Source: Candidatus Gastranaerophilales bacterium
Lineage (GTDB): Bacteria; Cyanobacteriota; Vampirovibrionia; Gastranaerophilales; Gastranaerophilaceae
Length of the DNA: 64,000 nt
Direction of reading: 5' to 3'
Assembly (NCBI GenBank): GCA_944323265.1
Contig: CALURX010000003.1
Span: forward strand, 1-64,000
Of this stretch, positions 43,275 through 50,600 are shown piece after piece. The translations under genes and the position numbers were made by a program. Each line of letters begins with the position of its first letter. The stretch's first letter is position 1. The notes under the pieces were generated by a model. That model saw only the letters and a program-made list of their open reading frames with translations, did no database searches and was not told the DNA's origin.

Positions 43275-43862
43275 GTGAAAACAGGAAATGACAGAGCGGT
43301 TTTTACTTGTTTAGGTGCAAGTAATCACGCTCTTGAAGACAGGGAAAATGATGATTATTATGCAACAGAGCCAAAAGCAGCAGAGCTTCTTTTAGAAGTT
43401 GAACCCGAATTGAATAATATCTGGGAATGTGCTTGCGGAGCTGGACACTTAGCAGAAGTATTCAGAAAAGCAGGAAAATTAAATCTTGCTACAGACATTG
43501 TAAATAGAGGTTATGGTGATGGCATAAGAGATTTTCTGGATGAAAATATTATCGGTTATATAGGTGATATTGTTACAAATCCGCCATACAAATATGCCGA
43601 AAAATTTGTTACAAAAGCTCTTGAAATTGTGCCAGATGGAAACAAGGTCTGTATGTTTCTAAAAATACTCTTTCTTGAAAGTAAAAGCAGGAAAAAGTTA
43701 TTTAAAAAATACCCTCCAAAAGTAATTTATGTATCAAGTAGTAGAATAACTTGTGCAAAAAACGGTGATTTTGAAAGTTACCCCTCAAGTGCTTTAGCAT
43801 ACGCTTGGTATGTATGGGAAAAAGGCTATCAAGGCGAAACAGTTGTAAAATGGATAAATTAG
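43275..43862 (+). CDS. Adenine-type DNA methyltransferase (phage copy)
   Basis: 195 residues from a GTG with AGGAG upstream. The SAM-binding region is ECACGAGHLAEVF and the catalytic motif NPPYKYA. The C-terminal KNGDFESYPSSALAYAWYVWEKGY and conserved FLKILFLESKSR are shared with the protein at 60003, which is homologous along its whole length. The NPPY motif points to N6-adenine methylation, perhaps protecting phage DNA from restriction. No target recognition domain is evident, so the specificity is unknown. Confidence 0.85.
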   Translation: MKTGNDRAVFTCLGASNHALEDRENDDYYATEPKAAELLLEVEPELNNIWECACGAGHLAEVFRKAGKLNLATDIVNRGYGDGIRDFLDENIIGYIGDIVTNPPYKYAEKFVTKALEIVPDGNKVCMFLKILFLESKSRKKLFKKYPPKVIYVSSSRITCAKNGDFESYPSSALAYAWYVWEKGYQGETVVKWIN

Positions 43863-43864
43863 TG

Positions 43865-43955
43865 CTACGCACGTAGATAAAGGGAACGGCTAAAAGTTAA
43901 TATTACAAGTTTGTAGGTAAAAGTGCCGTTTCCGCCTTAAAAACACCTACAAACT
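43865..43955 (+). ncRNA. H-type pseudoknot RNA element ahead of the endonuclease VII gene
   Basis: A small hairpin ctacg-ca-cgtag (43865-43876) is followed by two interleaved stems. Stem 1 pairs gggaacggc (43882-43890) with gccgtttcc (43925-43933), 9 bp with one G-U. Stem 2 pairs agtttgtaggt (43908-43918) with acctacaaact (43945-43955), 11 perfect bp. The order 1-2-1'-2' defines an H-type pseudoknot with loops of 17, 6 and 11 nt. It fills the 112-bp gap between the methyltransferase and endonuclease genes. Its role is unknown. Confidence 0.65.
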
Positions 43956-43974
43956 AGAAGATGAAGTAAAAAAA

Positions 43975-44322
43975 ATGAGAAAATGCCCTAAATGTGGGAG
44001 GATACTCCCAGAAACGGATTTTGCTCCACGCACAAGACATTGTAAACTGTGTCGTAGAGATTATGATTGGCAATATAAATACGGAATATCGCCAGAACAG
44101 TACCTTGAACAATATAAAGCTCAAGGCGGAAGATGTAAGATTTGTGGTACTAAATTGCCAGATGACAAGTATTTAGATGTAGACCACGATAAAGATACAG
44201 GTGTTATAAGAGGGCTACTCTGTAATAACTGTAACAAGGGTTTAGGTATGTTTAAAGAAAATACAGAAGCTCTCCGTAATGCTGCAAACTATTTGGAAGG
44301 ATTCAAATGTCAAGAACAGTAA
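43975..44322 (+). CDS. Endonuclease VII family nuclease (HNH/His-Me finger)
   Basis: 115 residues. An N-terminal zinc pair (CPKCGRILPETDF and HCKLCRRDY) is followed by YGISPEQYLEQYKAQGGRCKIC, the catalytic DVDHDKDTGVIRGLLCNNCN and a C-terminal helix. This is the Endonuclease_VII family (T4 gp49-like), often a freestanding homing-type gene in phages. Here it is lodged between methyltransferase and exonuclease. The phage already has endonuclease I for junction resolution. It overlaps the exonuclease start by 16 bp. Confidence 0.92.
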   Translation: MRKCPKCGRILPETDFAPRTRHCKLCRRDYDWQYKYGISPEQYLEQYKAQGGRCKICGTKLPDDKYLDVDHDKDTGVIRGLLCNNCNKGLGMFKENTEALRNAANYLEGFKCQEQ

Positions 44323-45092
44323 TTGTTGATGGTGATGTAGTCGTATATAAGGTAGCAGAAGCGGTAGCTGACAGCTTTGAAGTTGCAACTGTTGAACAAG
44401 ATGATTTTATTTATCGTAACATTGGTTGGGCTTCAAAAGAAGCTGCTAACAGATATTTAGATGAAATGATTAATGAAATTTGCTTATCCTGTAAAGCTCA
44501 AAATGTATGTATCTGTTTATCAGATATGGATTCTAATTTTAGAAAAAGTTTAAATCCTTCATATAAAGCTAATAGGAAGTCCATTAAGCCTATTTTGTAT
44601 AAATACTTGCGTAAATATATGATTGAAGCAGGTTATATGGTTTATGAGCGAGCTAGCCTTGAAGCAGATGATGTAATCGGTATCTTAGCTACAAGTACCA
44701 AAATCATCAAGGGAGATAAAGTTGTTTGGAGCTTAGATAAAGACTTTAAAACAGTCCCCTGCAAGTTTCATAGAGCCAGCATTAAAGGTGATGATAAAAG
44801 TAAAATCATATCCGAAGCCGAAGCTGATTGGTGGTTTATGTATCAAACTCTTGTAGGTGATGCTGTAGACGGCTACTCTGGTTGTAAAGGTATAGGTGAT
44901 AAAACAGCAAGAAAAACTCTGGGGAAAGTAGGTGAACACACTCTCTCGGAAATGTGGCAAGCTGTTATAGATACCTACAAATCTAAGGGGTTTACGGAAG
45001 AGGATGCATTGTTAAATGCAAGAATGGCTCGGATTTTAAGAGCAGAAGATTACGATTTTAAGAATAAGGAAGTTAAACTATGGCAGATATAA
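44307..45092 (+). CDS. 5'-3' exonuclease (T7 gp6-like, FEN family)
   Basis: 261 residues. Acidic motifs include VIVDGDVVVYK at the N-terminus, EADDVIG and SLDKDFKTVP. The helix-hairpin region is LVGDAVDGYSGCKGIGDKTA. It removes primers and degrades DNA 5'-3' for recombination and nucleotide recycling. Gene order after the polymerase matches T7. Confidence 0.93.
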   Translation: MSRTVIVDGDVVVYKVAEAVADSFEVATVEQDDFIYRNIGWASKEAANRYLDEMINEICLSCKAQNVCICLSDMDSNFRKSLNPSYKANRKSIKPILYKYLRKYMIEAGYMVYERASLEADDVIGILATSTKIIKGDKVVWSLDKDFKTVPCKFHRASIKGDDKSKIISEAEADWWFMYQTLVGDAVDGYSGCKGIGDKTARKTLGKVGEHTLSEMWQAVIDTYKSKGFTEEDALLNARMARILRAEDYDFKNKEVKLWQI

Positions 45093-45616
45093 TCAATTGG
45101 GATAACAAATTTGGAGTTATCGAAGGCGGTAAAAAGGTTATTGATGGTGTTGGACAAGAAGCCGAAGTAATTACAAATCAATTTGGCGGTAAGCAAAGTA
45201 AAACCCCTGCTGCGTTACATCTTGTTGACCCAGAATTTTTAAGCAACATATTTTATGGAGCTGATGAAGTGATAAATTGTATTGCTAAATTTATGCTAAC
45301 AGATGAAAAACAATTATTAATTACAGCAGCTCTTGAAATTGATTTTAAAGAATTAGGTGGTAATTCACATTCAGAAGCCTTGATTGAGATTGGAAAAATT
45401 CTTCAAATAGGTGCTGAAAAATATACTCCTAATAATTGGAGACTAATACCGCAGGAAGAGCATCTAAACCACGCTCTCATACATTATATAGCATACTTGG
45501 CTAGTGATACTCAAGATAATCACCTTCAACATTGTATGTGTAGGCTCATGATGGCTTATGCTACTGAACGCACAAAAGGTTTTTATTACACTAAACCACT
45601 GGGAGTTAGTGCGTAA
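45080..45616 (+). CDS. dATP/dGTP diphosphohydrolase-like phage protein
   Basis: 178 residues. The C-terminal part, IGKILQIGAEKYTPNNWRLIP..LNHALIHYIAYLASD..LQHCMCRLMMAYA, matches the domain labelled dATP/dGTP diphosphohydrolase N-terminal, an all-alpha fold related to MazG-type enzymes. It may trim the dNTP pool in favour of phage replication. The N-terminal 90 residues are unfamiliar. Genes for an alternative base (PurZ, DatZ) are absent, so I do not infer a modified genome. It overlaps the exonuclease by 13 bp. Confidence 0.75.
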   Translation: MADIINWDNKFGVIEGGKKVIDGVGQEAEVITNQFGGKQSKTPAALHLVDPEFLSNIFYGADEVINCIAKFMLTDEKQLLITAALEIDFKELGGNSHSEALIEIGKILQIGAEKYTPNNWRLIPQEEHLNHALIHYIAYLASDTQDNHLQHCMCRLMMAYATERTKGFYYTKPLGVSA

Positions 45617-45811
45617 ATGTTTGGATTAATGAAGGTCAAGGCATTTGCAGCAGATCTGGGAGTACCAGAAAGTACGATTTATTCTTGGAGAAAAAGAGGG
45701 GATATTCCCCCCTCTTGCTTCAAGTGTATAGGTGGAAAAATTTTTGTGAAAATTAATGAAATGAAATTGTGGCTTGACAAGTCGGAAAGTGATGCTACAA
45801 CGGTCTTATGA
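45617..45811 (+). CDS. xis: Excisionase-like small HTH protein
   Basis: 64 residues with a MerR/excisionase-type winged helix: [30 protein letters not shown], then [15 protein letters not shown]. It starts directly after the previous stop (TAAATG) and overlaps the integrase start by 4 bp. Such proteins bend DNA at the attachment site and set the direction of recombination. Confidence 0.82.
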   Translation: MFGLMKVKAFAADLGVPESTIYSWRKRGDIPPSCFKCIGGKIFVKINEMKLWLDKSESDATTVL

Positions 45812-46875
45812 GCAGAAATTATAAAAACGGAATTGCCGAAGAAAATGGTAAGTTTTACGGCAAAATAAAAATTCAAGGTGTTCAGCGACAATTCTTGTGT
45901 CATGGAGCAAAAAATAGGACAGAAGCTCAAGCAATTGTAGATTCTGAAAGATTTAAACTCCGTCAAGAATTGGGCGGTATTCGTTCAAAGTGTGAAGATA
46001 CAAAATTTTCTCAATTAGTAAAATTATATAAAGCTCACTCTTTGATAAATAAAACAAGAAGTCATGGAGACATAGCAATATTAAATGTTATACAGTTTTA
46101 TTTTAAAGATATTAAAGTGAGTACAATAACCCCCAGCAAGATTCAAAGATTTATTACTTATTTGGTTGATGAAAAAAAATTATCTCCAGCTTCCGTAAAT
46201 AAATATCGTTCTGTATTACGAAAAATGTTTAATCTAGGCATTGATAACGGAAAATGTAATACAAATCCTGTTAAAAAAGTTAAAGAGCTTAGAGTTGATA
46301 ATACCAGAACAAGAGTTTTAAACAAAAGAGAAGAAATTAAGTTATATAAGACTTTAAATTCTTTTCGTAAAGTTAAAACTAGAGAAGGTGAAATTAAAAA
46401 CTTTGCTCCATTTAAGCGTGTTAAAAGATTAATAACACTTGCTCTTAATTCTGGTATGCGTAAAGGTGAAATGATTAATTTTAAATGGCTTGATATAAAC
46501 GAAGATTTTACAATTATAACTGTATTAAACTCAAAATCTGGTAAAAGTCGTGAAATACCCATTAATCAAAAATTGAGATTAGCTTTGAAAGCTATGTATA
46601 AAGTAAAAGGTGATAATGAGTATGTCTTTACAAATCCAGAAACAGGTACTAAATATGTTGATTTAAAAAGAGTTGTTGGTAGTCTTTTTGAAGCTGCTGG
46701 TCTTGATGATTTTACGCTGCATTGTTGTCGTCATACTTTTGCTACAAGGTTACTTGATAAGGGAGCAGATATAAGGACAGTACAGGAGCTTCTCGGACAC
46801 GCAGATATACGAATGACAGAGAGATATACACATTCCAATAAAGATAAAAAAATGATGGCGGTCAATTTATTATAA
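45808..46875 (+). CDS. int: Phage integrase (tyrosine recombinase), attR-proximal
   Basis: 355 residues with the complete domain set. The N-terminus resembles an arm-binding domain ([21 protein letters not shown]). A core-binding helical domain follows (residues about 70-160). The catalytic part has [42 protein letters not shown]. It lies 128 bp from the attR core, with xis upstream and arm-type repeats downstream, so it is the likely enzyme for the tRNA-Val insertion. Confidence 0.95.
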   Translation: MSRNYKNGIAEENGKFYGKIKIQGVQRQFLCHGAKNRTEAQAIVDSERFKLRQELGGIRSKCEDTKFSQLVKLYKAHSLINKTRSHGDIAILNVIQFYFKDIKVSTITPSKIQRFITYLVDEKKLSPASVNKYRSVLRKMFNLGIDNGKCNTNPVKKVKELRVDNTRTRVLNKREEIKLYKTLNSFRKVKTREGEIKNFAPFKRVKRLITLALNSGMRKGEMINFKWLDINEDFTIITVLNSKSGKSREIPINQKLRLALKAMYKVKGDNEYVFTNPETGTKYVDLKRVVGSLFEAAGLDDFTLHCCRHTFATRLLDKGADIRTVQELLGHADIRMTERYTHSNKDKKMMAVNLL

Positions 46876-46880
46876 AAACT

Positions 46881-46912
46881 TTAGGGAGCTTTCAAAGCTC
46901 TCTTTTTTTTAC
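46881..46912 (+). terminator. Terminator after integrase
   Basis: gagct/agctc stem (46886-46890 with 46896-46900), extended by weaker pairs, followed by tctttttttt. It ends the rightward early-replication operon just before the attR arm sites. Confidence 0.8.
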
Positions 46913-46933
46913 AATAAGTTTATTATTTTACGA

Positions 46934-46962
46934 ATAGCTACAATGGGTACATAATGGGTACA
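46934..46962. promoter_or_regulatory. Probable integrase arm-type sites, attR side
   Basis: Two direct copies of aatgggtaca (46942-46951 and 46953-46962), the same as those at 641-661 inside attL. A tattttacgaat motif just before them is the inverse of one near 609. Confidence 0.6.
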
Positions 46963-46979
46963 TAAGTATAAACATTAAA

Positions 46980-47001
46980 AAAGAGGGTTGGAAACCCTCT
47001 T
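46980..47001. terminator. Phage-supplied terminator for tRNA-Val
   Basis: Perfect 9-bp stem aagagggtt/aaccctctt (46981-46989 with 46993-47001), three bases from the attR core, with an A tract on its left that gives a U tract on the minus strand. It replaces the tRNA terminator that integration moved to 478-515. Confidence 0.7.
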
Positions 47002-47003
47002 AA

Positions 47004-47049
47004 ATGGTGGGCGTTAGAAGACTCGAACTTCTGACCCTCTCCTTGTAAG
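47004..47049. other. attR: attR core of the tRNA-Val prophage
   Basis: 46 bp identical to attL (514-559). Here it is continuous with the rest of tRNA-Val, so the prophage restores the tRNA 3' half on integration. Confidence 0.93.
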
Positions 47050-47080
47050 GGAGACGCTCTACCAACTGAGCTAAACGCCC
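47005..47080 (-). tRNA. tRNA-Val (anticodon TAC)
   Basis: 76 nt including an encoded CCA. The reverse strand begins GGGCGTTTAGCTCAG, the anticodon stem TCTCC/GGAGA holds the loop CTTACAA with TAC, and the T arm contains GTTCGAGTC. The acceptor pairs GGGCGTT with AACGCCC. The 3' half is the prophage crossover site. Confidence 0.95.
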
Positions 47081-47117
47081 GGATTTTGCGCTAAACCTTG
47101 GAAACAATTCCTGTCCC

Positions 47118-47132
47118 CTGAGCTAAACGCCC
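47118..47132 (-). repeat. 15-bp remnant of the tRNA-Val 5' end
   Basis: ctgagctaaacgccc repeats positions 47066-47080 exactly, that is the acceptor and D-arm start of tRNA-Val, 52 bp upstream of the gene. It cannot form a tRNA alone. It may be a leftover of a tandem tRNA copy or of an older recombination. Confidence 0.6.
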
Positions 47133-47266
47133 TTAACCGGCTGTCAACAAATGCTATAATAATCTAAACAAAATCTGTTGTCAAATACTTTGTTTATAAT
47201 CCGCTTAATGTATTTAAAATATTATACTGTTTGTTTACAATATAGACAAATAAGAAAGGAGTTTTT

Positions 47267-48667
47267 ATGGAAATTAAAGTTGTAGAAAACGCCAAGGCAA
47301 TAGAATCCGATATCCTTGTCGTAAGCATGTTTGAAGATGAAAAAACTTCTGTTGAACTTGCTAATACCTATGCTCTTGAGCAAGATAATTTTAAAGGCAA
47401 GTTCTCTGAAACATATCTTCTTCCTACTTATGGAAAAGAAGTCTTTAAAAAAGTTCTTGTGCTTGGGCTTGGTAAAAGAGCAGAATTTAATCAGGACAAA
47501 ATGAGAGAAGCAGTGGCAAAAGCTATTAAAAAAGCTATGCAGATGGAGGCTAAAAAAGTCGCATTTTCTCTTGACGGAATTGATTTTGATTATTCGGAAC
47601 AATTCGCAATGGGCGCTTTTATTGCTGATTATACATTTGATAAATACAAATCAGAAAAGAAAGACAATAAGGTTCAGGAAGTTTATGTTCAGGCGAATGC
47701 AGATTTGGTCAATAAGGCGGAAAAAATTGCAGCTGCAATGACTTTTGCAAGAAACCTTGCGAATGAACCGGCGCAGTTCGCAACGCCGACAGAGCTTGCC
47801 GCAATTGCGTGTGATTTAGGTTTAGAAACTCAGGTGTATAATAGAGAAGATTGTGAAAAAATGGGCATGGGTGCTTTTCTTGCTGTAGCAAGAGGAAGCT
47901 CTCAAGAGCCGAAGTTTATCCATATGAGATACCAGGTTGACAATCCAAAAAAGAGAATTGCCATAATAGGTAAAGGTATCACGTTTGATAGCGGCGGATT
48001 GGATATTAAACCGCCATCTTCCATGCTCACAATGAAAGACGATATGTCTGCAGCGGCATGCATTCTTGGTGTTATGAGTATAATAAAAGAATTCCATCCG
48101 CAGGTAGAAGTTCATGGGCTGATTGCGGCATGCGAAAATATGCCCGGATGCAGTGCTTACAAACCGGGTGATATTTTAACCGCGAAGAACGGTAAAACAA
48201 TAGAAGTTGACAATACTGACGCAGAAGGCCGCTTGACACTTGCAGACGCACTTTGTTACGCTTGTGAACTCGGTGTTGATGAAGTAATTGACCTTGCAAC
48301 ACTGACAGGTGCTTGTATGGTAGCATTGGGAACGCAGGCTTCCGGTATTATGGGTAATGATGAAACTCTGGTTAAGAACCTGATTGATACTGCAAAAAGA
48401 AGCGGTGAGCGTTTCTGGGAACTTCCTCTGTGGGAAGAATACTTTGACAGCCTGAAAAGCGATATTGCGGATATGAAAAATACCGGTTCCCGTTGGGGCG
48501 GAGCTTCTACTGCCGGTGTTTTCCTGCAAAAGTTCGTGAAAGATGTTAAATGGGCGCATATTGATATTGCAGGTACTGCCTTTTTAGAAAAACCTCAAAA
48601 AGAATTTATTAAAGGCGCAACAGGCGCAGGGGTTCGAACTTTATTGAACTATATTCTGGAACAATAA
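47267..48667 (+). CDS. pepA: Leucyl aminopeptidase (M17, PepA-like)
   Basis: 466 residues. The catalytic C-terminal domain has GKGITFDSGGLDIKP, MKDDMSAAACILG, and the M17 signature NTDAEGRLTLADAL with metal ligands Asp and Glu. The N-terminal macro-like domain (residues 1-150) is normal for the family, which removes N-terminal residues from peptides and may bind DNA. Good RBS AAAGGAG. It is the first chromosomal gene after tRNA-Val and carries its own terminator. Confidence 0.96.
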   Translation: MEIKVVENAKAIESDILVVSMFEDEKTSVELANTYALEQDNFKGKFSETYLLPTYGKEVFKKVLVLGLGKRAEFNQDKMREAVAKAIKKAMQMEAKKVAFSLDGIDFDYSEQFAMGAFIADYTFDKYKSEKKDNKVQEVYVQANADLVNKAEKIAAAMTFARNLANEPAQFATPTELAAIACDLGLETQVYNREDCEKMGMGAFLAVARGSSQEPKFIHMRYQVDNPKKRIAIIGKGITFDSGGLDIKPPSSMLTMKDDMSAAACILGVMSIIKEFHPQVEVHGLIAACENMPGCSAYKPGDILTAKNGKTIEVDNTDAEGRLTLADALCYACELGVDEVIDLATLTGACMVALGTQASGIMGNDETLVKNLIDTAKRSGERFWELPLWEEYFDSLKSDIADMKNTGSRWGGASTAGVFLQKFVKDVKWAHIDIAGTAFLEKPQKEFIKGATGAGVRTLLNYILEQ

Positions 48668-48687
48668 AAAGTTCAGGTTTTATTTAT

Positions 48688-48716
48688 GGGGCGGCATTTT
48701 GAAAAAATGCCGCCCC
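48688..48716 (+). terminator. pepA terminator
   Basis: 13-bp stem ggggcggcatttt (48688-48700) with its complement (48704-48716) and GAA loop, followed by taattttt. Confidence 0.9.
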
Positions 48717-48771
48717 TAATTTTTGAACAATTTTTATTATTTATCGTTATATAGTAAAAGGGGGTGCAAGT

Positions 48772-49059
48772 ATGAAAAGGTTTCTTTCTCTTCTTTGCTT
48801 ATTTTCAATATCAATTCTTTCAACACCTGCTCATGCAGTGCCGCCCCCTAATGGCGGAGGGCATGTCTTAAGGGCGGGGCCGGGGATTCGTCGACTTCCG
48901 CCGCCGCGCAGACATTATGCTCCGCCTCCGAGAAGATACGGAGGGTTTGTGTATCGGCCTTACTGGTGTGATTACACTATGAGGGTTTGTAATGATTTTT
49001 ATTATCGTCCGTATTACGGAAGCGGGGTTATGATAAACATTCCGATAAGGTTTCAATAA
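48772..49059 (+). CDS. Secreted Pro/Arg/Tyr-rich small protein
   Basis: 95 residues. A clear signal peptide (FLSLLCLFSISILSTPAHA, cleavage after AHA near residue 22) precedes a mature part full of PPP, RR, YR and GG segments, with two Cys. Good RBS GGGGGTG. The function is unknown. Similar short low-complexity secreted proteins are common in gut Gram-negative lineages. Codon use is more GC-rich than in the prophage, fitting a chromosomal gene. Confidence 0.75.
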   Translation: MKRFLSLLCLFSISILSTPAHAVPPPNGGGHVLRAGPGIRRLPPPRRHYAPPPRRYGGFVYRPYWCDYTMRVCNDFYYRPYYGSGVMINIPIRFQ

Positions 49060-49094
49060 ATAGTTTTATTCTTTCTCAAAACTAACTACATCCC

Positions 49095-49127
49095 AACTCT
49101 TATCTTTTTGATAAGAGTTTTTATTTT
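49095..49127 (+). terminator. Terminator between secreted protein and small gene
   Basis: 10-bp perfect stem aactcttatc/gataagagtt (49095-49104 with 49110-49119), then tttattttttt. Confidence 0.9.
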
Positions 49128-49149
49128 TTTAATATGCTACACTGTTATT

Positions 49150-49374
49150 ATGCTTGATATTCAAACCGGCGAAGATGTGGAAACTTTATACAGGATGGTT
49201 CAGATAAAGGGCGGCAAGCGGGTCGACAAATTTCGAACCACGGATATAAAGCGTGCTTTGCGTTTCCATAGGTGGTACGTAAAAAGATACGGGGAAGGCC
49301 TGTTGATGGAGATTCTTCCTAAACATAAGGTTTATGATTGGAAGGAGAAAAGAGTAGAATATTCTTTTGAGTAG
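49150..49374 (+). CDS. Small basic hypothetical protein upstream of the Y-family polymerase
   Basis: 74 residues from the ATG at 49150. A start further upstream would overlap the terminator. The sequence is MLDIQTGEDVETLYRMVQIK, then a basic stretch RALRFHRWYVKRYGEG and a Trp-Lys-rich end. No family recognised. Its stop is 5 bp before the umuC-like start, so the two are probably co-transcribed. It does not resemble UmuD. Confidence 0.6.
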   Translation: MLDIQTGEDVETLYRMVQIKGGKRVDKFRTTDIKRALRFHRWYVKRYGEGLLMEILPKHKVYDWKEKRVEYSFE

Positions 49375-49379
49375 GGTGT

Positions 49380-50600
49380 ATGTCAAATCAAAAGTACATA
49401 GCATTAATAGATTGTGACAGTTTTTTTGTTTCTTGCGAGCGGAAGCTTAATCCGGAGCTTAACGGACTTCCGGTAAGTGTTGTATCTGGCGGGCGCGGGT
49501 GTGTAATATCACGCTCAAGAGAGGCAAAAATGCTCGGGGTGCCGATGGGGATTCCGCTTTTTCAGGCTGTGGAAAAATTTCCCGAGTGTATTTATATTAC
49601 GGCAAATCACTATGCTTATACAAAAATCTCCGGCATGGTTATGAAGATTTTGAGAGAGTTTAGTCCGAATGTTGAAGTTTATTCTATAGATGAGGCTTTT
49701 GTGGACTTCACAGGGCTTACCAAGCTGTATAAAAAGAATTATTATGAACTTGCAAGGCTTTTGCAAAAGAGAGTTTGGGAGGAGGCAGGAATTCCGGTTT
49801 CAATAGGTGTAAGCAGCACCAAAACTCTTGCAAAGCTTGCATCTGACAAATCAAAAAACCGAAGCAACCATGTTTGCCTTGTCGGAAAATGTAAAATTAA
49901 CGGACTTTTAAACCACACCGAAATACAAGAGGTCTGGGGCATCGGCCGCAGGTTGGGCGTTAAACTCCGCGGGCTCGGGGTAAGAACAGCATTGGATTTT
50001 GTACAAAAGCCGGACTGGTGGATAAAGGCGAAGCTCGGGAAAAACGGACTTGCGATGAAAGCTGAACTTACAGGTAATATGGTGTCGCCGATATCAGACA
50101 AAATTGAGCTTCCAAAATCTATAAGTGATACAAAATCTTTTCTGGAATTTTCATCTGATTTGAATTTTTTAAAAAATGAACTTGCAATCCATGTTCACGA
50201 TGTTTGTACACGCCTGCGTAAAATTAATTGTAAGTGCTCTACGGCAGGATTAATACTTAAAACAAAAGATTTTATAACCTTATATGAAAAAGTCTCTATG
50301 CCGTCTTCAACTGATTTTGAATTTGAAATCTCACGTGCGGTGTTTCCGCTTCTGGAGAAAATGTACAGTCCGAATGTTCTATATCGCAGCATTGGAATAG
50401 TTTTAGAAGATTTCAATACTTGTGATGAAGAACAGCTCCAGCTTTTTAATGATAATTCAAATCGCGAAAAGAACGAGAAGCTCGGTAAAAGTCTTGATAA
50501 ACTTGAAAAGAAATTTGGGCGCAATATTGTGAGAACAGGATTTGTAAACAAAGACGTTCCGTTCAAACAGGGTTTCTTAACCAAGCCTAAAGATGTTTAG
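49380..50600 (+). CDS. umuC: Y-family DNA polymerase, UmuC-like
   Basis: 406 residues. ALIDCDSFFVSCERKLNPEL, VVSGGRGCVISRSREAKMLG, the catalytic YSIDEAFVDFTGL and GVSSTKTLAKLASDKSK are the family motifs. The HhH region EVWGIGRRLGVKLRGLG and the C-terminal little-finger domain follow. It would copy damaged DNA under stress. No umuD or LexA box is visible next to it, so how it is activated is open. No TATA/-35 pair is obvious ahead of the two-gene unit. Confidence 0.93.
   Translation: MSNQKYIALIDCDSFFVSCERKLNPELNGLPVSVVSGGRGCVISRSREAKMLGVPMGIPLFQAVEKFPECIYITANHYAYTKISGMVMKILREFSPNVEVYSIDEAFVDFTGLTKLYKKNYYELARLLQKRVWEEAGIPVSIGVSSTKTLAKLASDKSKNRSNHVCLVGKCKINGLLNHTEIQEVWGIGRRLGVKLRGLGVRTALDFVQKPDWWIKAKLGKNGLAMKAELTGNMVSPISDKIELPKSISDTKSFLEFSSDLNFLKNELAIHVHDVCTRLRKINCKCSTAGLILKTKDFITLYEKVSMPSSTDFEFEISRAVFPLLEKMYSPNVLYRSIGIVLEDFNTCDEEQLQLFNDNSNREKNEKLGKSLDKLEKKFGRNIVRTGFVNKDVPFKQGFLTKPKDV

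Larger units (their letters stand above)
514..47049. mobile_element. Temperate T7-like prophage integrated in tRNA-Val
   Basis: A 46-bp perfect repeat (514-559 and 47004-47049), matching the 3' half of tRNA-Val, bounds this region. The circle would be about 46,490 bp. It contains a full podovirus set on two oppositely oriented arms: late genes leftward (4.0-24.4 kb), replication genes rightward (34.7-45.6 kb), and integrase plus excisionase next to attR. Single-subunit RNA polymerase, gp2.5-, gp3-, gp4-, gp5- and gp6-like replication proteins and gp8- to gp12-like virion proteins define it as T7-like. A cargo operon for surface glycan sits between the arms. All core genes look open and full length, so the element may be inducible. 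Confidence 0.95.

Noticed and set aside
43865-44322. OMEGA/HEARO-type RNA with HNH nuclease (IscB-like system)
   Set aside because: The nuclease is a 115-residue Endonuclease VII protein without RuvC or bridge-helix regions, and the RNA is about 90 nt and not of HEARO form.
45080-45616. Z-genome (2-aminoadenine) nucleotide pathway
   Set aside because: Only a diphosphohydrolase-like domain is present. No PurZ or DatZ gene is seen and the family A polymerase alone is not diagnostic.
48176-48559. 127-codon minus-strand frame inside pepA
   Set aside because: It is a shadow of the leucyl aminopeptidase gene, whose motifs are intact on the plus strand.
49742-50584. Long minus-strand frames inside the Y-family polymerase gene
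   Set aside because: Shadows of a well conserved coding region; no RBS and no recognisable product.
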